The notes under the pieces: model-generated
Databases searched by the model: none
What the model was told of the DNA's origin: nothing
What the model saw: only the letters and a program-made list of their open reading frames with translations
Source of the DNA: Aphanothece saxicola GSE-SYN-MK-01-06B
GTDB taxonomy: Bacteria; Cyanobacteriota; Cyanobacteriia; PCC-6307; Cyanobiaceae
Assembly: GCA_019359745.1 (NCBI GenBank)
Contig: JAHHGT010000010.1
Location: 1 to 64,000, forward strand
DNA length: 64,000 nt
Reading direction: 5' to 3'
Translations under genes and position numbers: made by a program
Shown: positions 7,400 to 16,499 of the stretch, in pieces
Position numbering within the stretch: the first letter of the stretch is position 1
How the letters are laid out: every line of letters starts with the position of its first letter

Positions 7400-8209
7400 T
7401 CAACACTGGATGATGTCCGAGCCGTGATCCTCAGCCTGAAACACCATCCCGGTGTTTCGCCGGATCCAGTTGATCGTCCTGCCCCGCTCTTCCGCCTGGG
7501 GAAACAGACGCATGCTGTTCCAGGCATACCAGGTCAATGGCAACGGCTGCACCCGCCGATGCCCCCTCATGCCGTCATAGAGCATGAAGTCATAGGCATA
7601 GCGATGCTCCTGTCGGGTCAGCCAGTCGTAAAGGGCAAGGCAGCCGGCTCTGCTGAGGGAATAGGCATGGCTGCAGAACACCGGCAGTTGCAAGATGTCG
7701 CAGGCCAAGCGACGGGGACGCGGAAAGGTTGGGAAGGAAGGAATCATTCTGCGGCACTTGGCCAGCACCCGTGCCGCGTTCATGCGAGGCAGGTGCTGGA
7801 ATTCAATCTGAGACCCCATGAACAGCAGCATCCAGTCCGGAGGAGTGGCTTCAAAGAAAGCCTGGGAATGGGACGGCCAGAACGAAGGGAAATGAAGGTC
7901 ATCTTCGAAGATATGAACGACCTCATGGCCGGCGCTGATGGCATGCTCGATCACCGCCAGATGGGACAATAAACAGCCTTGGGCCCCCTGCTTTGTCAGG
8001 AATCCATCCACATCCATCGGCTCACCCAGGTGATGGTGCTCAACCAGTGCCGCCTGATCCTGGGAGATGACATCCACCGCCTCCCAGCGGCGCACATCTG
8101 AGAAGCCCGCCGCCTCCAGCGCCGCAAGGGAGGCACGCAAGCGCTCGGGGCGTCTGGCCAGGTTGATGAGATAGGCCGGACTGGACAAAAACTCCTTCCA
8201 ACCAAGCAT
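7400..8209 (-). CDS. Glycosyltransferase family 25 (LPS-type)
   Basis: A 269-residue enzyme expected to transfer a sugar, classically galactose, onto lipopolysaccharide or capsule in the cytoplasm. Family 25 motifs are in order: AYLINLARRPERLRASL at the N-terminus, ALEAAGF.DVRRWEAVD, GCLLSHLAVIEHAISAG, and the acidic HIFEDDLHF that binds the metal and sugar nucleotide. The ATG at 8209 directly precedes LGWKEFLSSPAYLINL; an upstream extension of 46 codons is open but lacks homology-like sequence. It is divergent from a polysaccharide pyruvyl transferase, so both are probably surface-glycan genes. G+C is visibly lower than in neighbouring core genes, as is common for surface-polysaccharide genes that are exchanged. 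Confidence 0.87.
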   Translation of the reverse strand: MLGWKEFLSSPAYLINLARRPERLRASLAALEAAGFSDVRRWEAVDVISQDQAALVEHHHLGEPMDVDGFLTKQGAQGCLLSHLAVIEHAISAGHEVVHIFEDDLHFPSFWPSHSQAFFEATPPDWMLLFMGSQIEFQHLPRMNAARVLAKCRRMIPSFPTFPRPRRLACDILQLPVFCSHAYSLSRAGCLALYDWLTRQEHRYAYDFMLYDGMRGHRRVQPLPLTWYAWNSMRLFPQAEERGRTINWIRRNTGMVFQAEDHGSDIIQC

Positions 8210-8347
8210 GGACAGGGTTCTTGCGAATCTCTTCCATTGTAAGGCGAGCGGGATTGATGGATCAAAGCGCGTCGCTTTGCTGCACAAGAACTGCGGAAAG
8301 CTGCAGCCGACTGTGCGCACAATGGGTTGCGCCTGAGGAGCCACCAC

Positions 8348-9460
8348 TTGTCACCCACAGCCATGCAGGATCTCGGGGCCCAGATTGACACCATCCTGCT
8401 GCCGCTGATTCCACGCCATCGGCCCATCGCCATCTTCGACTTTCCCGACCACGCCAATGTGGGTGACAGTGCCATCTGGCTCGGAGAAATGGCGTTTCTC
8501 AGGACGCATCGGCTAGGCCCGATCATCTGGATCGACACGCTTTCACGCCAACGGCACTGCCTACCGGAGCTACCTGCCGATTGCCTGATTCTGATCCATG
8601 GAGGCGGCAACCTCGGTGATCTTTGGGAATCGAATCAAAGCTATCGAGAGGCCGTCATCTGGCGCTATTCAGGGCACACGATCATCCAATTTCCCCAGTC
8701 GGTGCTGTTTCAGTCTGCCAGTTCTGAACAGGAATGGATCAGGGTCTGTCGCTCCCACAGCGATCTGCATCTGCTGGTGAGGGATCGGGAAAGCCAGGCG
8801 CGCTGCGGCCATCTGAACGGCACAGGCCTCCACCTCTGCCCGGACATGGCCCTGTATCTCGGCAGTCTGCCGAGACCCTGCGAGCCGTCGACAGAGCTGC
8901 TCTATCTCCTGAGAAGCGATAAAGAAAAAGCAGGCCCCGACGCGCCTCCAACCAAACCCCATCCGTCCGTATCCCAGCGGGTTCAGGACTGGATGGATGA
9001 ACCCGAGTCGCGGCTCCAACAAGAGCTGCATTCGCTGCGCGGACTTCAGGAACGGATCAAGCAACCGGGATCAAGATCGCATCGCATCAGGAATGGACTT
9101 CTTGCCGCTTCGAAGCCGCTTGGACTTTCACATCTTGGCTGGGATCCACTGACTCTCTTCCTCATGATGCGGCAACGCCGTTACACACAGGTCGCCGAAG
9201 AACGGGTCCTGCGGGGTTGCCGGCTCCTCTCCCAAGGCAAGGTGGTGGTCACCGATCGGCTCCATGCCCACCTGCTGTGCGTGATGATGGGGATCCCACA
9301 CATCTACCTCGACAACAGCTACGGAAAGATCTCTTCTTTCTCGCGCACCTGGGAGACGATGGGCCCGGACGCAAGACCCTCCAGCAATCTTGCCGCAGCC
9401 AGCGTGGAAGCCCACCACCTGCTGGAAGGCATGGAGACGGTGGTCGCTCAGCCCGTGTAA
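8348..9460 (+). CDS. Polysaccharide pyruvyl transferase family protein
   Basis: A 370-residue enzyme of the CsaB/PssM class, which adds pyruvate ketals to exopolysaccharide sugars. Diagnostic stretches are IFDFPDHANVGDSAIWLGE near residue 30, CLILIHGGGNLGDLW near 80, TIIQFPQSVLF near 110, a central HLLVRDRESQARC and a distal KVVVTDRLHAHLLCVMMGIP. I place the start at TTG 8348 because GAGGAG lies seven bases upstream; ATG 8363 is an alternative. The final third includes about 60 residues (charged, QQELHSLRGLQERIK) between the two halves of the fold. Acts in the cytoplasm on glycan precursors or at the membrane face; the acceptor is unknown. Confidence 0.86.
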   Translation: MSPTAMQDLGAQIDTILLPLIPRHRPIAIFDFPDHANVGDSAIWLGEMAFLRTHRLGPIIWIDTLSRQRHCLPELPADCLILIHGGGNLGDLWESNQSYREAVIWRYSGHTIIQFPQSVLFQSASSEQEWIRVCRSHSDLHLLVRDRESQARCGHLNGTGLHLCPDMALYLGSLPRPCEPSTELLYLLRSDKEKAGPDAPPTKPHPSVSQRVQDWMDEPESRLQQELHSLRGLQERIKQPGSRSHRIRNGLLAASKPLGLSHLGWDPLTLFLMMRQRRYTQVAEERVLRGCRLLSQGKVVVTDRLHAHLLCVMMGIPHIYLDNSYGKISSFSRTWETMGPDARPSSNLAAASVEAHHLLEGMETVVAQPV

Positions 9461-9514
9461 GCCATCGGCCGCTGCAGGGCCAGGGCATGGGGATCCCTGC
9501 CGCTGGAGACACCC

Positions 9515-11035
9515 TCAGAACACGTCGAGGGAGGCCAGCGATTCCATCGGTTCAGGCTCCGCCTCAGCGTTGTAGGGGGTCAGGACGGCCTCCAGCGTGA
9601 TTCGCTTTTGCATCGCCTGGGTCCGGGAGGACTCGCCGCAACTGCGCGGCGTCGGGAAGATCTTGCCGGGGTTGGCCAGGCCCGCAGGATCAAAGGCCTC
9701 GCGCACCAGCCGCATGGTGGCCAGGTCGTCGGGGGCGAACATCCATGCGAGGTAGCAGCGCTTGTCGCTGCCCACCCCATGCTCGCCGGTGATGCTGCCG
9801 CCGGCCTCGATGCAGAGGCGCAGGATGTCGGCACCCAGCGCCTGCACCCGATCGATCACGCCGGGCTCGTCGGCCCCGTAAAGGATCAGGGGGTGGAGGT
9901 TGCCGTCACCGGCATGGAAGACGTTGGCCACCGGCAGGTCGTAGCGGCGGCTGAGCTCCTCGATCGCCGCCAGCACCGCGGGCAGGGCGCTGCGGGGCAC
10001 GACGCCGTCCTGCACGTAATAGGTGGGGGTGATGCGGCCGACGGCGGCGAAGGCGGACTTGCGGCCCTTCCACAGCAGGGCCCGATCGGCCTCGCTGGAG
10101 GCCCGCCGGATGGTGCGGGCACCGGCCTGGCGGCAGAGCTCACCGGCGATCTCGACGGCCGCCGTCACCTCCCGCTCCTGCCCATCCAGTTCGATCAGCA
10201 GCACCGCGGCGGCGTCGCGGGGGTACTCGTCGCGGCCGAACAGATCGTCGACGGCGTTGATCGTGAAGTTGTCCATGATCTCCATCCCCGCCGGCAGCAC
10301 GCCGGCCGCCGTCACCAGGCGCACCGCCTCACCAGCGGCCTCCATGGCGGTGAAATCGGCCAGGAGCACCGCGACGCTCTGGGGCGCCCGCAGCAGCCGC
10401 AGGGTGATGGCGGTGGCGATGCCAAGGGTGCCTTCGCTGCCGATGAACACCCCGCGCAGATCCAGCTCGGGGGTTTCGGCCAGGCCGCTGCCGAGGGTGG
10501 TGACCGTGCCGTCGGGCAGCACCACCTCCATCTCGAGCACATGGTTGCTGGTCACGCCGTATTTGAGGCAGTGCACCCCACCGGAGTTCTCGGCCACGTT
10601 GCCGCCGATCGAGCAGACCACCTGGCTGGAGGGGTCCGGGGCGTAATAGAAGCCGTCGCCGGCCACCGCCCGGGTGACCCAGCCGTTGATCACCCCGGGC
10701 TGCACGGTGATGCGGCGGTTGGCCAGATCGACATCCAGGATCGAGCGCATGCGGGTGGTGGCGATCACCAGCGCTTCAGTTTCGGCGAGAGCGCCGCCGG
10801 ACAGGCCGGTGCCGCTGCCCCGGGCCACGAAGGGAATGCGTTCGGCATGGCAGAGCCGCAGCACGGCGGCCACCTGCTCGGTGGTTTCCGGCAGCACCAC
10901 CAGGCGGGGCTGGGCCCGGTGCAGGGTGAGGCCGTCGCAGTCGTAGGCCAGCAGCTCCTGGGGCGCCGCCACCACCGCACGGGCTGGAAGCACCCGGCGC
11001 AACCGACGTTCGATGAGGGACCAATCGTGCGTCAC
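9515..11035 (-). CDS. glcD: FAD-linked glycolate/lactate oxidoreductase, GlcD subunit
   Basis: A 506-residue flavoprotein that oxidises glycolate (photorespiration product) or D-lactate. It has an N-terminal FAD-binding PCMH domain (VVLPETTEQVAAVLRLCH, then FVARGSGTGLSGGALAE, the pyrophosphate loop, and GGNVAENSGGVHCLKYG) and a C-terminal FAD-oxidase domain with NVFHAGDGNLHPLILY and GGSITGEHGVGSDKR. A GTG at 11035 is chosen: it precedes THDWSLIERRLRRVLP, and the 41-codon extension upstream would overlap the preceding gene's end. The last 30 residues are acidic and unusual. GlcE and GlcF partners are not nearby. It sits 16 bases behind a five-gene operon for exported proteins on the same strand, so it may be partly read through from it. 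Confidence 0.92.
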   Translation of the reverse strand: MTHDWSLIERRLRRVLPARAVVAAPQELLAYDCDGLTLHRAQPRLVVLPETTEQVAAVLRLCHAERIPFVARGSGTGLSGGALAETEALVIATTRMRSILDVDLANRRITVQPGVINGWVTRAVAGDGFYYAPDPSSQVVCSIGGNVAENSGGVHCLKYGVTSNHVLEMEVVLPDGTVTTLGSGLAETPELDLRGVFIGSEGTLGIATAITLRLLRAPQSVAVLLADFTAMEAAGEAVRLVTAAGVLPAGMEIMDNFTINAVDDLFGRDEYPRDAAAVLLIELDGQEREVTAAVEIAGELCRQAGARTIRRASSEADRALLWKGRKSAFAAVGRITPTYYVQDGVVPRSALPAVLAAIEELSRRYDLPVANVFHAGDGNLHPLILYGADEPGVIDRVQALGADILRLCIEAGGSITGEHGVGSDKRCYLAWMFAPDDLATMRLVREAFDPAGLANPGKIFPTPRSCGESSRTQAMQKRITLEAVLTPYNAEAEPEPMESLASLDVF

Positions 11036-11051
11036 GGGTACGCGATGGGGA

Positions 11052-11663
11052 TCAAGGAACTCCGCCTTGGGCGGGCACCGGGCTATTGCCGACCTTACCG
11101 GGGCCGGTGGCGGCAGGAGGGACCACCACGGAAGACCCAGCGGTGGGGGCGGGCTCAAGCACGCCGAGCTCCTCGCTGAGGGGCCCGAAGAGCTTGAGCA
11201 GGGCCTTTCGGTACTGGGATTCGCTGATCACATCCTCATCCACCAGCTGGCGCAGGTTCTCGATGCGGGCCTTGATCTGGGCGTCCTTGAGCAGGGCGTT
11301 GCAGTCGAAACTCTGGCTTGTCTTCGCCAGCGGTACGTTGATGCTCAGCATGGCCAGCAGGGAGGAGCGATTGCCCACGTTGCTGGCGGCGTTGGGCGCC
11401 AGGATCACTTCATTGGCGGCTCCCCACTGGTCGGGATAGGCACCGGCCGAGAAGGAGAGGCTCGGTACGGAACCACCATCGGAGCTGCAGCGGATGCCGC
11501 CGCCCAGATCGATGGACACCCGGGAGCGCTGCATGTTGCCCTGGCTGGGGCTCAGATAGATCTGGGCACCGGCGGGGGCGCCGGCGACAAGGAGGCAGGT
11601 CCCTGCCCCGGCCAGAGCGAACAGACGCGCAAGGTGAACAATCCAGCGGGAGTGACGCCACAT
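11052..11663 (-). CDS. Exported protein with SHOCT-like C-terminal segment
   Basis: A 203-residue protein with a signal peptide (hydrophobic LARLFALAGAGTCLLVAGA, cleavage near AGAQ) and a mature N-terminal part rich in Ser/Gly beta-like sequence (IYLSPSQGNMQRSRVSIDLG, SLSFSAGAYPDQWGAANE). A charged helical stretch follows (DCNALLKDAQIKARIENLRQ, LVDEDVISESQYRKALLKLF), with the pattern of a SHOCT helix hairpin, and then a Pro/Val/Ala-rich tail. It is the last gene of the coat-U/chaperone operon, and its ATG lies 112 bases inside the preceding gene. Two cysteines in the mature protein may pair. It could be an accessory or outer-membrane assembly factor standing where an usher would be expected; this is inference only. 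Confidence 0.65.
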   Translation of the reverse strand: MWRHSRWIVHLARLFALAGAGTCLLVAGAPAGAQIYLSPSQGNMQRSRVSIDLGGGIRCSSDGGSVPSLSFSAGAYPDQWGAANEVILAPNAASNVGNRSSLLAMLSINVPLAKTSQSFDCNALLKDAQIKARIENLRQLVDEDVISESQYRKALLKLFGPLSEELGVLEPAPTAGSSVVVPPAATGPGKVGNSPVPAQGGVP

Positions 11664-12028
11664 ACGTAAAAGGGGCGGGTGAGAGTCAGGACGCGATAGG
11701 ACACGACACGGGATTGCCCGGGTCCGAGGCGAAAACTGGTGGGCCGCAGATGGATCAGGGTCTCAGATTCAGTTAGCGGCAGGGGCACCAGGCTGGGGGA
11801 TCGGGCCAAGCCACTGCCGATGGCGCCGTAAACCCCCAACCGCAGGCGGATCAGGCGGGGTTCGCTGTTGGCGATCTGGACCAGGCCGCGGCTGCTCCCC
11901 AGGCGCATCGGCCCCAGGGTCAGCGCCAGAGCCGGGGCCTGGTTGGTGAGGAGTAACACCAGCAGAACCAGAGTCTGCCGGGTTGGAGAACGCACGGACC
12001 TCATGGCTGCCACAGCGATCTGTTTCAT
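11552..12028 (-). CDS. Single-domain PapD-like periplasmic chaperone (copy 2)
   Basis: A 158-residue exported protein: signal peptide (LVLLVLLLTNQAPALA) and one immunoglobulin-like domain. The mature N-terminus LTLGPMRLGSSRGLVQIANS matches the first strand of PapD-type chaperones, and LRPTSFRLGPGQSRVVSYRV matches the conserved F1-G1 region that complements a pilin subunit. It then ends YVCGVTPAGLFTLRVCSLWP, where two cysteines 12 residues apart are shared with the paralogue at 12557-13000. PapD-family chaperones are normally about 220-250 residues with two domains; here the second domain is absent. The start overlaps the stop of the upstream subunit gene in ATGA (12025-12028), so translation is coupled. 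Function in folding exported subunits is inferred from family resemblance. Confidence 0.68.
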   Translation of the reverse strand: MKQIAVAAMRSVRSPTRQTLVLLVLLLTNQAPALALTLGPMRLGSSRGLVQIANSEPRLIRLRLGVYGAIGSGLARSPSLVPLPLTESETLIHLRPTSFRLGPGQSRVVSYRVLTLTRPFYVCGVTPAGLFTLRVCSLWPGQGPASLSPAPPPVPRSI

Positions 12029-12537
12029 TGCTCGAAACAGGTGGCGGTGGCCCGGGCGAGGTAGCTGCCAGCCTTGAATCCAGTGGCTGCGGTGAACTTC
12101 ACGTGCACAGGCGTCAGCTGCAGCGTGCCGTCAGCGTTGGGAATGTTGATCTCCGCCGTTGGCGCATAGGCCGACCCGCCGATGCGCACCTCACTGGAGC
12201 TGGGGATCGTGGTCCCACTCAGGGTGGGGGAAGCCACCTGCACCCGGGCCGCCGTTGTGAGATTGCTGTAGGCCGAAAGTTGACCGGGCTGGGGGTTGCC
12301 GAACACATCCAGCGTCACCCGGCCATCGGCGCCCAATTCGGAGGCATCGGAGGAGATGGTGCGGGCGTCGCGGGACACGGCGAGGCTTCCCTGGCTGAGC
12401 ACGAGCGTGCACTGGGGGGTATAAACCAACTCCTGGTACTCGACAGGCTGGGAATTGACGCCTGCGGCACTGGCCAGCCCCCCGCAGAGAAACAGGAGGC
12501 TGGTACAGCCGTGGAAGCAAAACAAACAGTGGTTCAT
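12025..12537 (-). CDS. Spore-coat-U-like exported subunit (copy 2)
   Basis: A 170-residue exported protein with a signal peptide (CTSLLFLCGGLASAAG) and an all-beta mature part. Features shared with the paralogue at 13044-13577 are an early cysteine (TPQCTLVLSQGSLAVSRDAR here), a middle run rich in Thr/Ser/Val, and an ending FTAATGFKAGSYLARATATC, the last strand and terminal cysteine of the coat-protein-U fold. Such subunits are assembled into thin surface fibres by chaperone-usher systems in other bacteria. It lies between the two chaperone-like genes, 19 bases after the first and overlapping the second by 4. The two subunits are only weakly alike, so each chaperone may serve its own subunit. 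Confidence 0.66.
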   Translation of the reverse strand: MNHCLFCFHGCTSLLFLCGGLASAAGVNSQPVEYQELVYTPQCTLVLSQGSLAVSRDARTISSDASELGADGRVTLDVFGNPQPGQLSAYSNLTTAARVQVASPTLSGTTIPSSSEVRIGGSAYAPTAEINIPNADGTLQLTPVHVKFTAATGFKAGSYLARATATCFEQ

Positions 12538-12556
12538 GGCGCCGCTGCGGTTGACC

Positions 12557-13000
12557 TCATCCGGTGGGTGGTTTGGCTGTTGGACCTCGCCAGTAGGAGC
12601 ACACCCGCAAGGTCAGCATTCCAGATGGTGTTTCACCGCAGATGAAAAACGGCTGAAGTGGATCCACAATCCTGTAGTTGATGGCGCGGCTTGAGGACCC
12701 CGCCATCCGCAGTGAGCGCGGCCGGTAGTGGACCACAGCCTGACTTTCTTCCAGGGACATCGGCTGAGCGGCAGGATTGACCTGACCGTTCAGTCGCGAC
12801 ACCTTGTAGACCTGCAACAGCACGCGAATCGAGTCCTGGGAATCATTTCGGACATCAAGGTGACCTGACGTCTTCAGCATCTCCAGAGGCCCCATGGTGA
12901 AGGCCTCGACCCGAAGGGGAACCAACAGGCCGAAAGCCAGGCAGAAAACCAGAAAAGGCGTGCGGCGAGCATGCCTGCTGCCGCACAGGTTGGCTTTCAC
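12557..13000 (-). CDS. Single-domain PapD-like periplasmic chaperone (copy 1)
   Basis: A 147-residue exported protein paralogous to the product of 11552-12028. After the signal peptide (PFLVFCLAFGLLVPLRVEA) the mature chain begins FTMGPLEMLKTSGHLDVRND, a PapD-type first strand, continues IRVLLQVYKVSRLNGQV, and reaches YRPRSLRMAGSSSRAINYRI. It ends FICGETPSGMLTLRVCSYWR with the same C-x12-C pair. Only one Ig-like domain fits in this length. It follows the first coat-U-like subunit by 43 bases and precedes the second by 19. No outer-membrane usher is found on either side. I am confident of the paralogy and export, less so of the chaperone function. Confidence 0.68.
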   Translation of the reverse strand: MKANLCGSRHARRTPFLVFCLAFGLLVPLRVEAFTMGPLEMLKTSGHLDVRNDSQDSIRVLLQVYKVSRLNGQVNPAAQPMSLEESQAVVHYRPRSLRMAGSSSRAINYRIVDPLQPFFICGETPSGMLTLRVCSYWRGPTAKPPTG

Positions 13001-13043
13001 AGAACAACTCCTTCAACGAACGATTCGCCTACCGAAGCGGCGA

Positions 13044-13577
13044 TCAGGTCTCACCTAGACATGTCACCACCACCGTGGCGCTGTAGGCACCACTGGTCCA
13101 GGGAGTGGCTGCGGCAAACGACAGGTTGACTGGCTTGGCGTTGATCGTCGTGGCGTCAACTGCGAATGGAAGCACCAGAGGTGCTGCTGCGCTTGTGCTT
13201 GTGGCAGGTGTCGCACCCTCGACGGCAACCGTGGCCGACGACGTGACGGGGGCACCCGTGCCCCGAGTCGTCAAGTCGACTGGCACCACAAAGTTGAGAC
13301 GGGGCCCTACCAAGCCCCCAATACCTGGAGTGGTGGTACTGGCGGACACCAAGGCCGGCGCACCTCCAGAATTCGCCGTGCTCAGGGTTGTGTAGTTATC
13401 AGTGGCGACGACAGCAAAATCGCCTGATGTGCCCGGAGTGATGGTGCACTGCCCGGTCAATGTTCCCTCAAAGAGAATGTCGGCGGCCTTGGCCGGCTCC
13501 AGACTCAAGAGGATTCCTGATGAAACCATGGCGACCGCAGCCGATGTGGCGACTTTGGCCCAAGTTGATGTATTCAA
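13044..13577 (-). CDS. Spore-coat-U-like exported subunit (copy 1)
   Basis: A 177-residue exported protein and the first gene of the operon. I choose TTG at 13577, preceded by GAGGG, because it directly precedes a signal peptide (VATSAAVAMVSSGILLSLEP, cleavage after AKA). The open frame continues to 13949, but that extension overlaps hemL upstream sequence and is not protein-like. The mature chain starts ADILFEGTLTGQCTITPGTS and ends LSFAAATPWTSGAYSATVVV then TCLGET, the same terminal strand and cysteine as in the 12025-12537 product. It is Thr/Ser/Ala-rich and beta-like throughout. Role: structural subunit of a surface fibre or coat, inferred from resemblance to the coat-U domain. Confidence 0.66.
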   Translation of the reverse strand: MNTSTWAKVATSAAVAMVSSGILLSLEPAKAADILFEGTLTGQCTITPGTSGDFAVVATDNYTTLSTANSGGAPALVSASTTTPGIGGLVGPRLNFVVPVDLTTRGTGAPVTSSATVAVEGATPATSTSAAAPLVLPFAVDATTINAKPVNLSFAAATPWTSGAYSATVVVTCLGET

Positions 13578-13939
13578 TTTTCCCTCAAAAGGTAAGTGGG
13601 ATTCAGGTCCGCGGAGAGGGCATTGGGAGGCTGGTGAGTCACACCAACGTCCTTTTGCCCTTCGGCTCGTCCATGGATCAATCGTACTGAGAAAAGCATG
13701 GTGCCGGAGGGTCCATGGCAACTCTCGGAGTGCTATTTCTTCTCTGCCCATATCTAGGGAAGATTCAACGCATCTGCTCACCAATTTACCTAGCAAACTC
13801 GGCCTATCTTGCGGCCAATGTGCTGCATTCCGATTTCCATGCCCGCCCCAGGCGGGTGGAGGCCACCGTCCGTGGCCCACACCAAGAACTCTGGCCGGGG
13901 CGGCCCAGGCGGTCTGCGCTGGGTCAGGATGGGAAACGA
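13578..13939. other. Divergent intergenic region before hemL and the coat-U operon
   Basis: These 362 bases hold no convincing gene. The stretch about 13700-13830 is distinctly richer in A+T than its surroundings, as expected for promoters facing both ways. I could not pick a single convincing -35/-10 pair. Confidence 0.5.
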
Positions 13940-15291
<1,352 letters not shown>

Positions 15292-15295
<4 letters not shown>

Positions 15296-16491
15296 ACGTC
15301 GGACCTCTCCAGCGGGTCGGAACGGGCCTGCTGTCCCTGGCCCTGCTGCTGGCGGGTTGCGGCACCGATGACACCAACCAGGCCGTGGACGTGGCCGGCG
15401 GGGTACCGGTGGGGGCCGTGCTGGCCCTCACCGGCAACGCCAACGTCTACGGCCAGGACCAGAAGGTCGGCCTGGAGCTGGCCCTCAAGCAGCGCAACGG
15501 CAGCGGCGGCATCAACGGCCGGCCCCTGAAGCTGGCCCTGGAGGACAGCGGCAGCGACGAACCGGGGGCCAATGCGGCCTTCACCCTGCAGATCAACCGG
15601 GGCGTGCTGGCTCTGGTCGGTCCCACCCTCTCCCAGCAGGCCTTCTCCGCCGACCCCATCGCCCAGCGCCGCGGTGTGCCGGTGGTGGCACCCTCCAACA
15701 CCGCCAATGGCATCCCGGAGATCGGTTTCTTCATCAGCCGGGTCTCCGCCCCGAGCTCGGTGATCGCTCCGATGGCCATCGCCCAGGCCCTGAAGATCCA
15801 GCCGGGACTGAAGCGGGCGGCGGTGTTCTATGCCCAGGACGACGCCTACAGCACCGCCGAAACCACCATTTTCCAGGAGGCCCTCAAGGAGAAGGGCCTC
15901 GAGCCGGTCACGGTGCAGCGCTCCCAGCTCAACGACCAGGACTTCCAGAATCAGATCAGTGCGGCCCTGCGCGAAAATCCCGACCTGATCGTGCTGTCCC
16001 TGCAGGCGGTGGACGGGGGCAACCTGATCCGCCAGCTGCGGGAGCTGGGCTACCGGGGCCTGATCGTGGCAGGCAACGGCATGAACACCCCCAACATCTA
16101 CCCGATCTGCCAGAAGTACTGCGACGGGCTGCTGATCGCCCAGGCCTACAGCCCCGAACTGGACACCCCCGCCAACACGGCCTTCCTGAAGGCCTTCCAG
16201 GCCGCCAAGGGCGGCGCCATCCCGCCCCAGCTCACCGCCCAGGCCTACACGGCCCTGCAGGTGATCGGCGAAGCCCTGGTGCGGCTCGACAAACGCCAGC
16301 CCCTGGCCGGCGCCCCCCTGGCGGCGACCCGCCAGCAGCTGATGGAGGAGATCCTGGCCGGCACCTATGCCACGCCCCTGGGGGAGATCCGTTTCACCCC
16401 CGAGGGTGAGGTGATCCAGAGCCAGTTCTTCGTGGCCCAGGTGCGCATGGATCCGGGCGGGCGCAGCGGACGCTTCGCCCTGCTGAAGTAA
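15292..16491 (+). CDS. Amino-acid ABC transporter substrate-binding lipoprotein (NatB/LivJ-like)
   Basis: A 399-residue periplasmic binding protein with a lipobox ([11 protein letters not shown] at about residues 13-23), so it is membrane-anchored. It has the type I fold of Liv/Nat receptors: [71 protein letters not shown], then [16 protein letters not shown] and [20 protein letters not shown]. The GTG start overlaps the hemL stop. The four genes downstream supply two permeases and two ATPases, a complete transporter. In cyanobacteria this layout corresponds to the neutral-amino-acid system NatABCDE; a urea (Urt) role is less likely because urease or urt-type neighbours are absent and the leader is not twin-arginine. 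Confidence 0.88.
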
Positions 16492-16499
16492 GCGCCGGG

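Noticed and set aside
7349-7972. 207-codon plus-strand frame
   Set aside because: Antisense to the GT25 gene, which carries all family motifs.
9608-11179. 523-codon plus-strand frame opposite glcD
   Set aside because: GC-rich antisense frame; glcD on the minus strand has full motifs and accounts for the region.
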